A stretch of 64,000 nt of DNA from Geovibrio thiophilus (GTDB lineage: Bacteria; Chrysiogenota; Deferribacteres; Deferribacterales; Geovibrionaceae). Positions 1 to 7,984 of the stretch are shown one piece after another. The stretch covers positions 1,116,001 through 1,180,000 of the forward strand of contig NZ_CP035108.1 of assembly GCF_004087915.1 (NCBI RefSeq), written 5' to 3'. The position numbers and the translations under genes are program-made. Below the pieces are notes generated by a model. It made no database searches. It worked only from the letters and a program-made list of their open reading frames with translations, and was not told the origin of the DNA. The number at the start of each line of letters is the position of its first letter. The stretch's first letter is position 1.

Positions 1-953
1 CCTGTTCCCGTACCCCCCGCGTTCTGCGAAATCGCCGCAAAATGGAGAAGTTTATCCGTTGTTTTCCTGAGAGAATCTATAAGCTTTCTGACATTTATGA
101 TCAAAGTCAAAGTAAAAGCCGCCACTATAAGCGATATGAGAATAATGAGTGATATGTTCATGAGAGAGTTGCGTTTTGACTCACCTGCTATATGTTCCTC
201 GATATTTTTCCGGCTTTCATCCATCGCGTCTTCCAGCGTGTGGGCACTGCTTCTCATTACTCCCATCAGCCCTGTTTCAGGCGTCAGACCAAGCTTTGTT
301 TCCGCCTGCACCAGCTCCAGAAAATTATTTCTGTATGACTCTGCCAGCCGCACAAATTTTTCATCATTAATACCGTTTTTTTCAGCGGCACCTAGCAGCC
401 TGTTATAAGTTAAGTCAAATTCTTCGCTGTAGATCAGTTCCTTTCTTTGCAGAAAGTTCTTTTCATTCTGCCGCAGCGTTAAGAGTATATTCTGAGTTTC
501 GGAGGATGCTTTGACGGCAGGCAGGTTTTCTATCTCTTGCGATGAGCTCAGCAGGCTCCCCTGCAAGCCTTCATCTTCTTTCAGTCCGATTTTTTGTTTA
601 AGAGCAACAATTTCATCAAAAGATTTTTCATAGGCATTCAGAGACTGCCCGAATGATCGAACAGAATCATCGCCTGACGTATCTTTAAGCCTATCCTGCA
701 GCGTGCGGGTTTTTCCTATTTCTGTTTTAAACTTGTCCACATTCCCCATGCTTTCTCTGGCGAGAAAATCTTTTTCGTGCCTGCGTAATTCCAGTGCGCT
801 GATGTTGGTCTCCAGCAGGGTCCGTTCTTCAGAAAAAAGAAATTCTGATTTGCTTATATACACTCGGGTGCTGATGAAAATAAGTATAAAGCCTGTTATT
901 GCTATGATTCCCAAACCGGTAATTTTCTGTTTAAGTGATAGACCTTTAATCAT
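1..953 (-). CDS. Chemoreceptor-type sensor with HBM domain, partial
   Basis: The reading frame starts at an ATG (951-953) behind AAGGAGAAAAGC and runs open for 317 codons off the left edge of the window, so the C-terminal output domain is missing. Residues about 12-30 and 265-286 are membrane segments flanking a periplasmic helical region. That region holds two copies of the signature seen in helical bimodular (HBM) sensors of the McpS type: RRHEKDFLAR in the first module and RQNEKNFLQR in the second. HBM domains usually bind small organic acids and usually precede HAMP and methyl-accepting signalling domains, but some sit on kinases or cyclases. Chemoreceptor is therefore the likeliest call, not a proven one. 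Confidence 0.75.
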   Translation of the reverse strand, partial: MIKGLSLKQKITGLGIIAITGFILIFISTRVYISKSEFLFSEERTLLETNISALELRRHEKDFLARESMGNVDKFKTEIGKTRTLQDRLKDTSGDDSVRSFGQSLNAYEKSFDEIVALKQKIGLKEDEGLQGSLLSSSQEIENLPAVKASSETQNILLTLRQNEKNFLQRKELIYSEEFDLTYNRLLGAAEKNGINDEKFVRLAESYRNNFLELVQAETKLGLTPETGLMGVMRSSAHTLEDAMDESRKNIEEHIAGESKRNSLMNISLIILISLIVAAFTLTLIINVRKLIDSLRKTTDKLLHFAAISQNAGGTGT

Positions 954-1120
954 GCTTTTCTCCTTGCTCCGCTATTTGTGTTGCAGACACAGGCACAGAT
1001 TGAGTCTTTGTGTGTATAAAGTAATTGTATACTTAACTCTTGGGATTTCAAATGATCTTGAGTCTGATTTTGTTTTCAGTGCAGAAATTATAGGGTTATA
1101 ATTAATTATAAGGAGGATTT

Positions 1121-1675
1121 ATGAGCTTTGATATAAACAGTCAGGAGATGTCTTTTCTTTTGGAGATCGCGAGAAACGCCATCAAGTCTTCTCTGGATAA
1201 AAGCCCGTTCATAATTCCTCCGGTTCCCGAAGGGTTGAATTTTAAAAGCGGATGCTTCGTTACGCTTTATCTGAACGGCAGGCTCAGGGGCTGCATAGGC
1301 AATTTCAGAAATGATATGAATATAGTAAAGAACATCGCCGACATGGCTGTTCAGGCGGCGCTTAAGGATCCCCGCTTTCCGCCCGTCTCTCAGGGGGAGT
1401 TTGATGCGCTGGAGTTTGAAATATCCGTCCTTTCCCCTATGATTCCCATAAAATCCGTTGAAGAAGCCGAAGTCGGGCGGGACGGGCTTTATGTAGTGAA
1501 AGGCTTTAACTGCGGCGTTCTGCTTCCGCAGGTCGCGACCGAATACGGTTGGGACAAGTACGAGTTCATTTCCCACACCTGCGCCAAGGCAGGGCTTTCC
1601 TTTGACGCGTGGAAAACCGATGATATAGAGCTTTACCGCTTTGAGGCGGTTGTTTTCGGCGAAAAATCCGTTTAA
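1121..1675 (+). CDS. AMMECR1-domain protein (AmmeMemoRadiSam system protein A)
   Basis: The 184-residue protein matches the whole length of the AMMECR1 family. It contains the signature LRGCIGNF at about residue 56 and a conserved GVLLPQVATEYGW stretch near residue 132. The start has a strong AAGGAGGATTT ribosome site. In many prokaryotes this domain co-occurs with a Memo-like protein and a radical SAM protein as the AmmeMemoRadiSam set, whose reaction I cannot state. Neither partner is visible here. The gene stands between the divergent chemoreceptor and argD and may be transcribed with the arginine genes, although 146 bases separate them. Confidence 0.85.
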   Translation: MSFDINSQEMSFLLEIARNAIKSSLDKSPFIIPPVPEGLNFKSGCFVTLYLNGRLRGCIGNFRNDMNIVKNIADMAVQAALKDPRFPPVSQGEFDALEFEISVLSPMIPIKSVEEAEVGRDGLYVVKGFNCGVLLPQVATEYGWDKYEFISHTCAKAGLSFDAWKTDDIELYRFEAVVFGEKSV

Positions 1676-1821
1676 CACATCATTATCTTGAAGAAATCCA
1701 TGAAATATGATTATATACGTATTTCCTTTTTCCGTTGTGGTATCTGTTTTTTTCACATCGGCGGAAGGCTGTAGGCGGCAAACCGACAGGAGCATGTTCT
1801 TCACCGGCTATGGAGGTAAAA

Positions 1822-2985
1822 ATGTCAAGTTTGGTAGGAAATTACGGACGGTATGATGTTGCGTTCGTGAAGGGGAACGGCTGCTTCCTTTATGATGAAG
1901 CGGGCAGAGAGTACCTTGATTTCGGCTGCGGAATCAGTGTAGTGAGTCTCGGGCACTGCAACCCGACAGTTACTGAAGCGATAAAGCGACAGGCGGAAAC
2001 CCTTATCCACACCTCCAACCTTTACCGAAATCCCGAGCAGGAGAGGCTGGGCGAACGTCTCAGCAGGCTTTCATTCGGCGGGAAGGTGTTCTTCTGCAAC
2101 TCCGGAGCGGAGGCGAACGAAGCCGCGCTGAAAATGGCGAGAATTTACGGCAATAAGAAATACGACGGACTGCGCTATAAGATCGTGACGATGAAAAACT
2201 CATTTCACGGCAGAACATACGCAACACTCTCCGCCACAGGTCAGGAGAAGATACATAAGGGTTTCGAGCCCATTGCGGACTGGTTTATCCATGTTCCGTT
2301 CAATGACTTTGACGCCGTGGACAAGGCATGTTCAAAAGGTGATGTTGTAGCCGTGATCCTTGAGCCCGTGCAGGGCGAGGGCGGGGTATGCTCCGTTGAG
2401 AAGGGGTACCTTGAGCGTCTGCGTGCCTACTGCGATAAAAAGGATATTCTGCTTATCTTTGATGAGATACAGACATCCATGGGCAGAATGGGGCATATCT
2501 TCGGATATGAGCATTTCGGCGTTAAGCCCGACATACTCACGACAGCGAAGGCTCTCGGAAACGGAGTGCCCATAGGCGCTGTCATAGCCAAACCCGAATG
2601 TGCCGACTACTTTGTTCCCGGAACCCACGGAACCACCTTCGGCGGAAATTTTCTCGCCTGCGCCGCAGGGAATGCGGTGCTTGACGTGCTTACGGCGGAA
2701 GGCTTTCTCGCCTCCGTGCGGGAGAAGGGCGTTTACTTCAAGGAGAGGCTTAAGGCTGTCTTCGGCTCAAAGGCAGTTGAGGTGCGCGGAACAGGGCTTA
2801 TGATAGGTGTTCAGTTTCATGAAAAATCCGCCGACTTCGTGAGGGAGTGCATGGCAGAGGGTCTGCTGGTTATCCCTGCCGGAATGGAAACGGTGAGGAT
2901 CTACCCGCCCGTTAATATAGACAGAGAAAATCTTGACAAGGGTCTTGCTATTATCGAAAAAGTCCTTGCGGGAGGTAAATTTTGA
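1822..2985 (+). CDS. argD: Acetylornithine aminotransferase
   Basis: This is a class III PLP aminotransferase of 387 residues, normal for ArgD, which converts N-acetylglutamate semialdehyde to N-acetylornithine in arginine synthesis. Visible motifs include CNSGAEANEAALK, the FDEIQTSMGR aspartate region, and the PLP lysine K243 in TTAKALGNG. The ATG at 1822 is chosen because it follows GGAGGTAAAA and begins where ArgD similarity begins; an in-frame start further upstream (1735) would add 29 residues unlike the family. The stop overlaps the argF start by four bases, so argD and argF are probably translationally coupled. A 4-aminobutyrate-type substrate is possible, but the argF-argG context argues for ArgD. 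Confidence 0.93.
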   Translation: MSSLVGNYGRYDVAFVKGNGCFLYDEAGREYLDFGCGISVVSLGHCNPTVTEAIKRQAETLIHTSNLYRNPEQERLGERLSRLSFGGKVFFCNSGAEANEAALKMARIYGNKKYDGLRYKIVTMKNSFHGRTYATLSATGQEKIHKGFEPIADWFIHVPFNDFDAVDKACSKGDVVAVILEPVQGEGGVCSVEKGYLERLRAYCDKKDILLIFDEIQTSMGRMGHIFGYEHFGVKPDILTTAKALGNGVPIGAVIAKPECADYFVPGTHGTTFGGNFLACAAGNAVLDVLTAEGFLASVREKGVYFKERLKAVFGSKAVEVRGTGLMIGVQFHEKSADFVRECMAEGLLVIPAGMETVRIYPPVNIDRENLDKGLAIIEKVLAGGKF

Positions 2986-3908
2986 AAAAAGACTTTCTTA
3001 CGCTGAGTGACTGGAGTTCCGAAGACCTTAAAAGACTCGTTGATGATGCCATCAGGCTGAAAAAAGAGAGAAAAGAGGGCAAAAAGCATCACCTTCTCGA
3101 AGGGAAGAAGATTGCCCTCATATTTGAAAAATCCTCAACCCGTACCCGTGTCTCATTTGAGGCAGGTATGTACGAGCTGGGCGGCTATCCTCTTTTCCTC
3201 AGCCGTAACGATATACAGATAGGGCGCGGCGAAAGCATAAAGGACACTGCGCGCAACCTTTCCAGATATGTTGACGGAATAATGATCAGAACTTTTGAGC
3301 ACTCAAAGCTTCTGGAGCTTGCGAAATACGCCTCCGTCCCTGTCATCAACGGACTCACGGACGATTTTCACCCGTGTCAGGTGCTTGCGGATGTCATGAC
3401 TGTTTATGAGCTTTTCGGCACATATAAGGTGAAGGTCGCTTACGTGGGCGACGGAAACAATATGGCGAACTCATGGCTTTACGGAGCCGCTAAGTTCGGA
3501 GTAGACTTCTCGGTCGCCACTCCCGAAGGCTATGAATGCCTCCCCGCCGCAGTGGAAGGGGCAAGGAAAATTGCCGAAACTACTGGCGCTAAGATAGAAA
3601 CTCTGCGTGATCCCTTTGAGGCTGTAAAGGGCGCTGATGTGATCTATACTGATGTGTGGGCAAGCATGGGACAGGAAGAGCAGGCGGAGCACCGCAAGGG
3701 GATCTTCGCTGAGTATCAGGTTAATGACAGGCTCATAAAAGCCACAGGGAAAAAGACTTACTTCATGCACTGCCTTCCGGCGCACCTCGGCGAAGAGGTC
3801 ACGGAGGAAGTGTTTGAGTCAGATATATCCGTGGTGTTTGATGAGGCGGAAAACAGACTTCATGCCCAGAAAGCCGTTATGGTTGAGCTGATGGGCGGTA
3901 ATAAATAA
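2982..3908 (+). CDS. argF: Ornithine carbamoyltransferase
   Basis: The 308-residue enzyme makes citrulline from ornithine and carbamoyl phosphate. It carries the carbamoyl-phosphate motif SSTRTR near residue 48 and the ornithine/cysteine loop HCLPAHLGEE near residue 263, both diagnostic of OTCases. The start codon is TTG at 2982 and lies inside the argD stop, with GGGAGGTAAAT just upstream. It is followed 33 bases later by argG, so three consecutive late steps of arginine synthesis are encoded together; argH and the early genes are not in the window. Confidence 0.95.
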   Translation: MKKDFLTLSDWSSEDLKRLVDDAIRLKKERKEGKKHHLLEGKKIALIFEKSSTRTRVSFEAGMYELGGYPLFLSRNDIQIGRGESIKDTARNLSRYVDGIMIRTFEHSKLLELAKYASVPVINGLTDDFHPCQVLADVMTVYELFGTYKVKVAYVGDGNNMANSWLYGAAKFGVDFSVATPEGYECLPAAVEGARKIAETTGAKIETLRDPFEAVKGADVIYTDVWASMGQEEQAEHRKGIFAEYQVNDRLIKATGKKTYFMHCLPAHLGEEVTEEVFESDISVVFDEAENRLHAQKAVMVELMGGNK

Positions 3909-3941
3909 ATTTAAACGCATACTCTTGCGGAGGATAATAAC

Positions 3942-5153
3942 ATGAGCAGAGAAAAAATCGTTCTTGCCTATTCCGGCGGTCTGGATACTTCTGTAATTCT
4001 CAAATGGCTTCAGCTTAAAGGCTATGATGTGGTGGCGTATGTCGCCGATCTCGGTCAGATAAGCGATGTGGCACCCATAAAGGAAAAGGCGCTGAGCTCC
4101 GGCGCTGTGGACTTCCACTGCCTTGATCTTAAAGAAGAATTTGTAAAGGACTATGTTTTTACTTCAATAAAATTCAATGCTCTGTACGAAGGACGCTACC
4201 TTCTCGGAACATCACTCGCCAGACCCATTATAGCCAAAGGCATGGTGGATGTTGCTCATAAAACAGGGGCTAAGTTCCTCTCTCACGGCGCCACAGGCAA
4301 AGGAAACGATCAGGTTCGCTTCGAGCTTTCCGCAGCGGCTCTTGACCCTTCGCTCACTACAATCACCCCTTGGAGAATCCCCGAATTCTTCAACAAAATA
4401 AAAGGACGTCAGGAAGCAATGGACTTCGCTCAGGAGCACGGCATACCCGTTAAGGCGACAAAAAGCCAGCCTTGGAGCAGCGATGACAACCTCATGCACA
4501 TCAGCTTTGAAGCGGGCATACTTGAGGATCCGGCGGCAAGACCTCCTAAAGAGATGTTTGAATACTCTGTTGACCCCAAGGACGCCCCTGACAAAGCCGA
4601 AGCTGTAGAGATCGAGTTTGAGAAAGGCACAGTCGTTAAGCTCAACGGAAAGTCTCTCAGCCCCGCTAATATGCTTGTTGAGCTTAATAAAATCGGCGGC
4701 AGGCACGGTATCGGACGTGTGGACATGGTGGAAAGCAGATATGTGGGCATGAAATCCAGAGGCGTTTATGAAACACCCGGCGGAACAATCCTCATGGCTG
4801 CTCACAGAGACCTTGAGGCGCTCACGCTGGACGGCGCTGTTATCAACCTTAAGGAAACTCTCATGCCCCGCTTCGCGAGCCTTGTTTACAACGGCTACTG
4901 GTTCTCAAGCGAGATGGACTGCCTTAAGGCGCTCCTTGAAAAATCTCAGGAATATGTGACAGGCACTGTCCGCCTTGAACTCTATAAAGGCAATGTAATC
5001 TGCATAGGCAGGGAATCGAAATACTCCATGTACAACATGATGGTTGTCTCCATGGATGACGATAAAGGCGCATACGACCAGACAGACGCCGCAGGCTTCA
5101 TCAAGCTTCATTCTCTTCCCCTCCGTGCGCACGCCGCAAGAGCGAAGAAGTAA
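3942..5153 (+). CDS. argG: Argininosuccinate synthase
   Basis: The 403-residue protein joins citrulline and aspartate using ATP. The N-type ATP pyrophosphatase P-loop AYSGGLDTS lies at residues 9-17, and the downstream SHGATGKGNDQVRFE motif is the family's aspartate/citrulline binding region. The length is typical of the family. The ATG follows GCGGAGGATAATAAC. It is the third gene of argD-argF-argG and is followed by glyQ after only nine bases, which suggests a shared transcript. Confidence 0.96.
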   Translation: MSREKIVLAYSGGLDTSVILKWLQLKGYDVVAYVADLGQISDVAPIKEKALSSGAVDFHCLDLKEEFVKDYVFTSIKFNALYEGRYLLGTSLARPIIAKGMVDVAHKTGAKFLSHGATGKGNDQVRFELSAAALDPSLTTITPWRIPEFFNKIKGRQEAMDFAQEHGIPVKATKSQPWSSDDNLMHISFEAGILEDPAARPPKEMFEYSVDPKDAPDKAEAVEIEFEKGTVVKLNGKSLSPANMLVELNKIGGRHGIGRVDMVESRYVGMKSRGVYETPGGTILMAAHRDLEALTLDGAVINLKETLMPRFASLVYNGYWFSSEMDCLKALLEKSQEYVTGTVRLELYKGNVICIGRESKYSMYNMMVVSMDDDKGAYDQTDAAGFIKLHSLPLRAHAARAKK

Positions 5154-5162
5154 GGGGTAAAG

Positions 5163-6032
5163 ATGTATTTTCAGGATGTAATTTTAAGCCTACAGAAATA
5201 CTGGAGCGACAGGGGCTGTGTGCTTTATCAGCCCTATGATATAGAAGTGGGTGCGGGTACTTTCAACCCCGCAACCTTTTTGTACTGCCTCGGTCCCGAG
5301 CCGTGGAACGTGGCATATGTCGAACCGAGCCGCCGCCCCACGGACGGACGTTACGGAGAAAACCCCAACAGGCTTCAGCACTACTATCAGTTTCAGGTGC
5401 TGATGAAACCGTCACCGGACAACATACAGGATTTGTATCTGGACAGCCTGCGCAACCTCGGCATAAAGCCGGAGGATCACGACATCCGCTTCGTTGAGGA
5501 TGACTGGGAATCACCCACCCTCGGCGCGTGGGGTCTCGGCTGGGAAGTATGGCTGGACGGCATGGAGATTACTCAGTTCACATATTTCCAGCAGGCGGGC
5601 GGCATAGACCTCAAGCCTGTTTCCGGAGAGATAACCTACGGTCTGGAAAGGATAACCATGTATCTTCAGGGCGTGGAATCAGTTTATGATCTCAAATGGA
5701 ACAAGGACGTCAGCTACGGCGATGTTTACCATAACAACGAAGTGCAGTACTCCAGACATAACTTTGAGGTGGCGGATACGGACATGCTTTTCAAGCTGTT
5801 TGAAATGTATGAGAAGGAGTGTATACGCATAGTGGAAACAGGGCTGCCTTTACCCGCCTATGACTACTGCCTGAAATGCTCGCACACGTTTAACCTGCTT
5901 GACGCCCGCAACGCTATCAGCGTTACTGAGCGTACAGGCTATATCGGCAGAGTGCGCAACCTCGCGAAACTCTGTGCGGAAAGCTACCTCGCCATGCGCG
6001 AGAGCATGGGCTTTCCGAGACTGAAGAAGTAA
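5163..6032 (+). CDS. glyQ: Glycyl-tRNA synthetase, alpha subunit
   Basis: The 289-residue class II synthetase catalytic subunit begins [14 protein letters not shown] and contains GTFNPATFL and the [17 protein letters not shown] block, both hallmarks of bacterial GlyQ. It activates glycine but needs the beta subunit GlyS for tRNA binding. GlyS normally follows directly, but here the next sequence is an inverted repeat and a toxin-antitoxin pair on the other strand. glyS must therefore lie elsewhere or have been separated. The short gap after argG (GGGGTAAAG ribosome site) suggests co-transcription with the arginine genes. Confidence 0.95.
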   Translation: MYFQDVILSLQKYWSDRGCVLYQPYDIEVGAGTFNPATFLYCLGPEPWNVAYVEPSRRPTDGRYGENPNRLQHYYQFQVLMKPSPDNIQDLYLDSLRNLGIKPEDHDIRFVEDDWESPTLGAWGLGWEVWLDGMEITQFTYFQQAGGIDLKPVSGEITYGLERITMYLQGVESVYDLKWNKDVSYGDVYHNNEVQYSRHNFEVADTDMLFKLFEMYEKECIRIVETGLPLPAYDYCLKCSHTFNLLDARNAISVTERTGYIGRVRNLAKLCAESYLAMRESMGFPRLKK

Positions 6033-6040
6033 AAATATAA

Positions 6041-6080
6041 GGGGCTGCCCTAGATTATTTCGATTATCTAGGGCAGCCCC
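6041..6080. repeat. Perfect 15-bp inverted repeat after glyQ
   Basis: Two perfect 15-base arms (6041-6055 and 6066-6080), beginning GGGGCTGCCCTAGAT, flank a 10-base loop. No T-tract follows on either strand, so it is not a textbook intrinsic terminator, although it could end the arg-glyQ transcript. Arms starting GGGGCTG resemble the ends of some insertion sequences, so a tiny non-autonomous element is an alternative. Confidence 0.75.
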
Positions 6081-6232
6081 TATAAATATAAGCTGGCATT
6101 ACTATTTTCACCTACAAAAACGAAACTGCTTTTATTTGCCTGATTTCGAGTGCGCTTTTTTACAATATTTTAAAAAATTCCCAACTATTTTTCAGCTATT
6201 TTATTTCGCGGACAATTCTCTTTTTTTTGCTC

Positions 6233-6580
6233 TTACGCCCCTATAAGCGATTCGTACGGGATATTAAAATCTTTATGCAATTTTCTGATCATATTAATAC
6301 TCAGCCCTCTTTTTCCTTTCAGAACTTCGCTGACTCTGTTGTGTCCGCCAAGTGACGGAGCTATATCACTGTTGGTGAGCCCCATCTGCTCCATGCGGAA
6401 TTTTATTGCCTCAACGGGGTCGGGGGTATTTATGGGGAACTGCTCCTCCTCGTATTTCTCAACAAGGATGGAAAGTATTTCAAGTTCATCAATATTTTCC
6501 TGTGTTTCAGGCATATCCATGAGGGCATCTGTTCTTTTTAAATAGTTTTTATAATCTTCTTCTGTTCTTATCGGTTTCAT
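6233..6580 (-). CDS. higA: HigA-type antitoxin (helix-turn-helix)
   Basis: The 115-residue protein has an acidic N-terminal half and a C-terminal Xre-like helix-turn-helix (about residues 60-110, with GLTNSDIAPSLGGHNRVSEVLKG in the DNA-binding region). This layout is typical of HigA antitoxins that follow their toxin gene. It starts one base after the toxin stop codon, behind GAGGTGTAAG. The expected roles are neutralising HigB and repressing the shared promoter; the 16-bp inverted repeat upstream is a candidate operator. The identification rests on domain pattern and gene order. Confidence 0.85.
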   Translation of the reverse strand: MKPIRTEEDYKNYLKRTDALMDMPETQENIDELEILSILVEKYEEEQFPINTPDPVEAIKFRMEQMGLTNSDIAPSLGGHNRVSEVLKGKRGLSINMIRKLHKDFNIPYESLIGA

Positions 6581-6581
6581 C

Positions 6582-6875
6582 TTACACCTCTGCGGCGTTA
6601 ATTTTATCGTATTCCTTGTGCGTTCCTATAAAGCGTATATAAACCAGCCCGGCGGTATAATGCAGTTTAACTATCAGCCTGTATTTGTTGCCGCATATAT
6701 TGAAAACTGCTCTGTTCCCGCTGATAATGCTCACGCTGCGGTACTTTTCCTTTATGCAGTTAAAGCTTTGCCATTTTGCCTGTTTTGCTTCATAAAACCA
6801 CGCCTCAAGAGCATTTCTGCTGTCAGGATGTAGTGTATAAAATTCTGTTAAGGTTTTCCGGGCAATTATTCTCAT
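6582..6875 (-). CDS. higB: HigB-type mRNA-interferase toxin
   Basis: This 97-residue basic protein matches the HigB toxin family (RelE fold). It begins RIIARKTLTEFY, has the FNICGNKYRLIVKLHY core, and ends with IRFIGTHKEYDKI. HigB toxins cut mRNA on the ribosome. Toxin before antitoxin is the usual higBA order. The promoter -10 box ends only five bases before the ATG and no ribosome site is visible, so the mRNA may be leaderless. Confidence 0.88.
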   Translation of the reverse strand: MRIIARKTLTEFYTLHPDSRNALEAWFYEAKQAKWQSFNCIKEKYRSVSIISGNRAVFNICGNKYRLIVKLHYTAGLVYIRFIGTHKEYDKINAAEV

Positions 6876-6880
6876 AGATA

Positions 6881-6909
6881 AAGATAGAGTGTAGCTGTGA
6901 ATATGTCAA
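6881..6909 (-). promoter_or_regulatory. higBA promoter, near-leaderless
   Basis: On the minus strand TTGACA (6909-6904) and TATCTT (6886-6881) are separated by 17 bases. The start codon of higB begins five bases after the -10 box, so initiation would fall at or next to the ATG. The -35 shares TTG with the inverted repeat at 6907-6943. Confidence 0.7.
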
Positions 6910-6943
6910 CGGTATTTTTCCCATTTTGGGAAAAATACCGTTG
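6907..6943. promoter_or_regulatory. 16-bp inverted repeat, candidate operator or terminator
   Basis: The arms 6907-6922 (CAACGGTATTTTTCCC) and 6928-6943 are perfectly complementary around a 5-base loop. The repeat lies between the end of the lipoprotein gene and the higBA promoter and overlaps the -35 by three bases. It could be the HigA operator or end the lipoprotein transcript; there is no T-tract beyond the stem. Confidence 0.65.
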
Positions 6944-6965
6944 TTGTCTGATTTGTTATTTGTTT

Positions 6966-7586
6966 CTACTCCGCCGGGCAGGTTTCCAGCGCTTCCATGT
7001 TTTTGCCTGTGGCGTTGAAGGTGAACTCCTTGCTGCCGTCTGTGGATTTGCCGAAGTTTTCAACGGCGAATTTCACGAGAACAGGCATTACCTCGCTGAG
7101 CTTATCCTCTGAATCCTGTATGAAGATTTTTCCCTGCCATATGGGCTGTTCGCCTGTTTTACCCTTGGCAAAAAGCTTTACATCCAGATACTTGGTGAAG
7201 TCATCCCTTGAGGAAGAGCCTGTGGATGTGCCGAGGAAGGTTCCGAGCGACAGTCCGCTGCCGAAGGTTCCGGCGCCTACTCCGACTCCGAAGCGAGCCT
7301 TGGGTTCATTATCCTTGCTTCCTGTAATGCCGAAGGAGGGGGCAATCACATATTCAGACGATTTCGTATCCTTCTCCCATCCGATGCAGGCAAGCTGTTT
7401 TTCCAGCATGCTCACGTAGCCCATCGCTTCAAGGTCTGTTTTTATATCCTGAGACAGCATGAAATCGTAAGTTTTTGCGGTATAATCATCCAGACCGCCG
7501 TAACCGGTTACATTTACGGTATAGCTGGCGCATCCGAAAAGACCTAATATTATTATCGATATAAGCAGAAGCCTGCGCATGTTCAT
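6966..7586 (-). CDS. Putative outer-membrane lipoprotein (DUF4136-like)
   Basis: The 206-residue protein begins with a hydrophobic signal ending in LFGC, a good lipobox with cysteine at residue 19. The mature part contains a predicted beta-rich domain with YVIAPSFGI and a glycine/serine-rich stretch around residues 95-125. The pattern resembles DUF4136-type lipoproteins, but I recognise the family only loosely and assign no function. The GGAGATGAAC ribosome site precedes the ATG. No enzymatic motif is visible. Confidence 0.6.
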   Translation of the reverse strand: MNMRRLLLISIIILGLFGCASYTVNVTGYGGLDDYTAKTYDFMLSQDIKTDLEAMGYVSMLEKQLACIGWEKDTKSSEYVIAPSFGITGSKDNEPKARFGVGVGAGTFGSGLSLGTFLGTSTGSSSRDDFTKYLDVKLFAKGKTGEQPIWQGKIFIQDSEDKLSEVMPVLVKFAVENFGKSTDGSKEFTFNATGKNMEALETCPAE

Positions 7587-7666
7587 CTCCTTTGATTATA
7601 ATTAACTGTTAAGTATAAAGTTAGACACATCGTAATTATAAACAAGTGAATTTTACCTGAGAGGCG

Positions 7667-7933
7667 TTATGCGGTGACTCCGAAGGTGAGCATGCGGTAC
7701 ATGCTGTGGATGAAAATGACTACAAGTATAAGGAATGTGATGATATTTATGTCTGTTGAGTATGGGTCTACCTTGTCGGATGGGAGAGCTTTCTTTTTGC
7801 GGTCATGATCCATTTTATAACGGGCGACCTTGTTAATTATAAACACAGCGGCAGTGAACCCTATCAGGGCGAAGCTGTCAGCCTTGTAATATGCGTATAC
7901 AGATGTCAGCGTGAGAAAAACAACAACCATCAC
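7667..7933 (-). CDS. Small membrane protein of unknown function
   Basis: The 88-residue product has hydrophobic segments at about 2-36 and 63-83 joined by a charged lysine-rich loop (MDHDRKKK). I do not recognise a family. A good CCGGAGGAGTG ribosome site precedes the ATG. It lies between a lipoprotein gene and a chemoreceptor gene on the same strand, with 51 bases between it and the chemoreceptor. Confidence 0.6.
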   Translation of the reverse strand: MMVVVFLTLTSVYAYYKADSFALIGFTAAVFIINKVARYKMDHDRKKKALPSDKVDPYSTDINIITFLILVVIFIHSMYRMLTFGVTA

Positions 7934-7984
7934 ACTCCTCCGGAAAAGTATTTATAAAAAAACGGAGGTGTGATGTCAAACGCT

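Noticed and set aside
1106-1804. Long minus-strand reading frame opposite the AMMECR1 gene
   Set aside because: It is the shadow of a confident gene with no family resemblance.
1735-1821. Longer N-terminus for argD
   Set aside because: The extra 29 residues look unlike the family and the ribosome site supports the ATG at 1822.
6041-6080. Standard intrinsic terminator after glyQ
   Set aside because: The stem is perfect but no T-tract follows on either strand, so only an inverted repeat is claimed.
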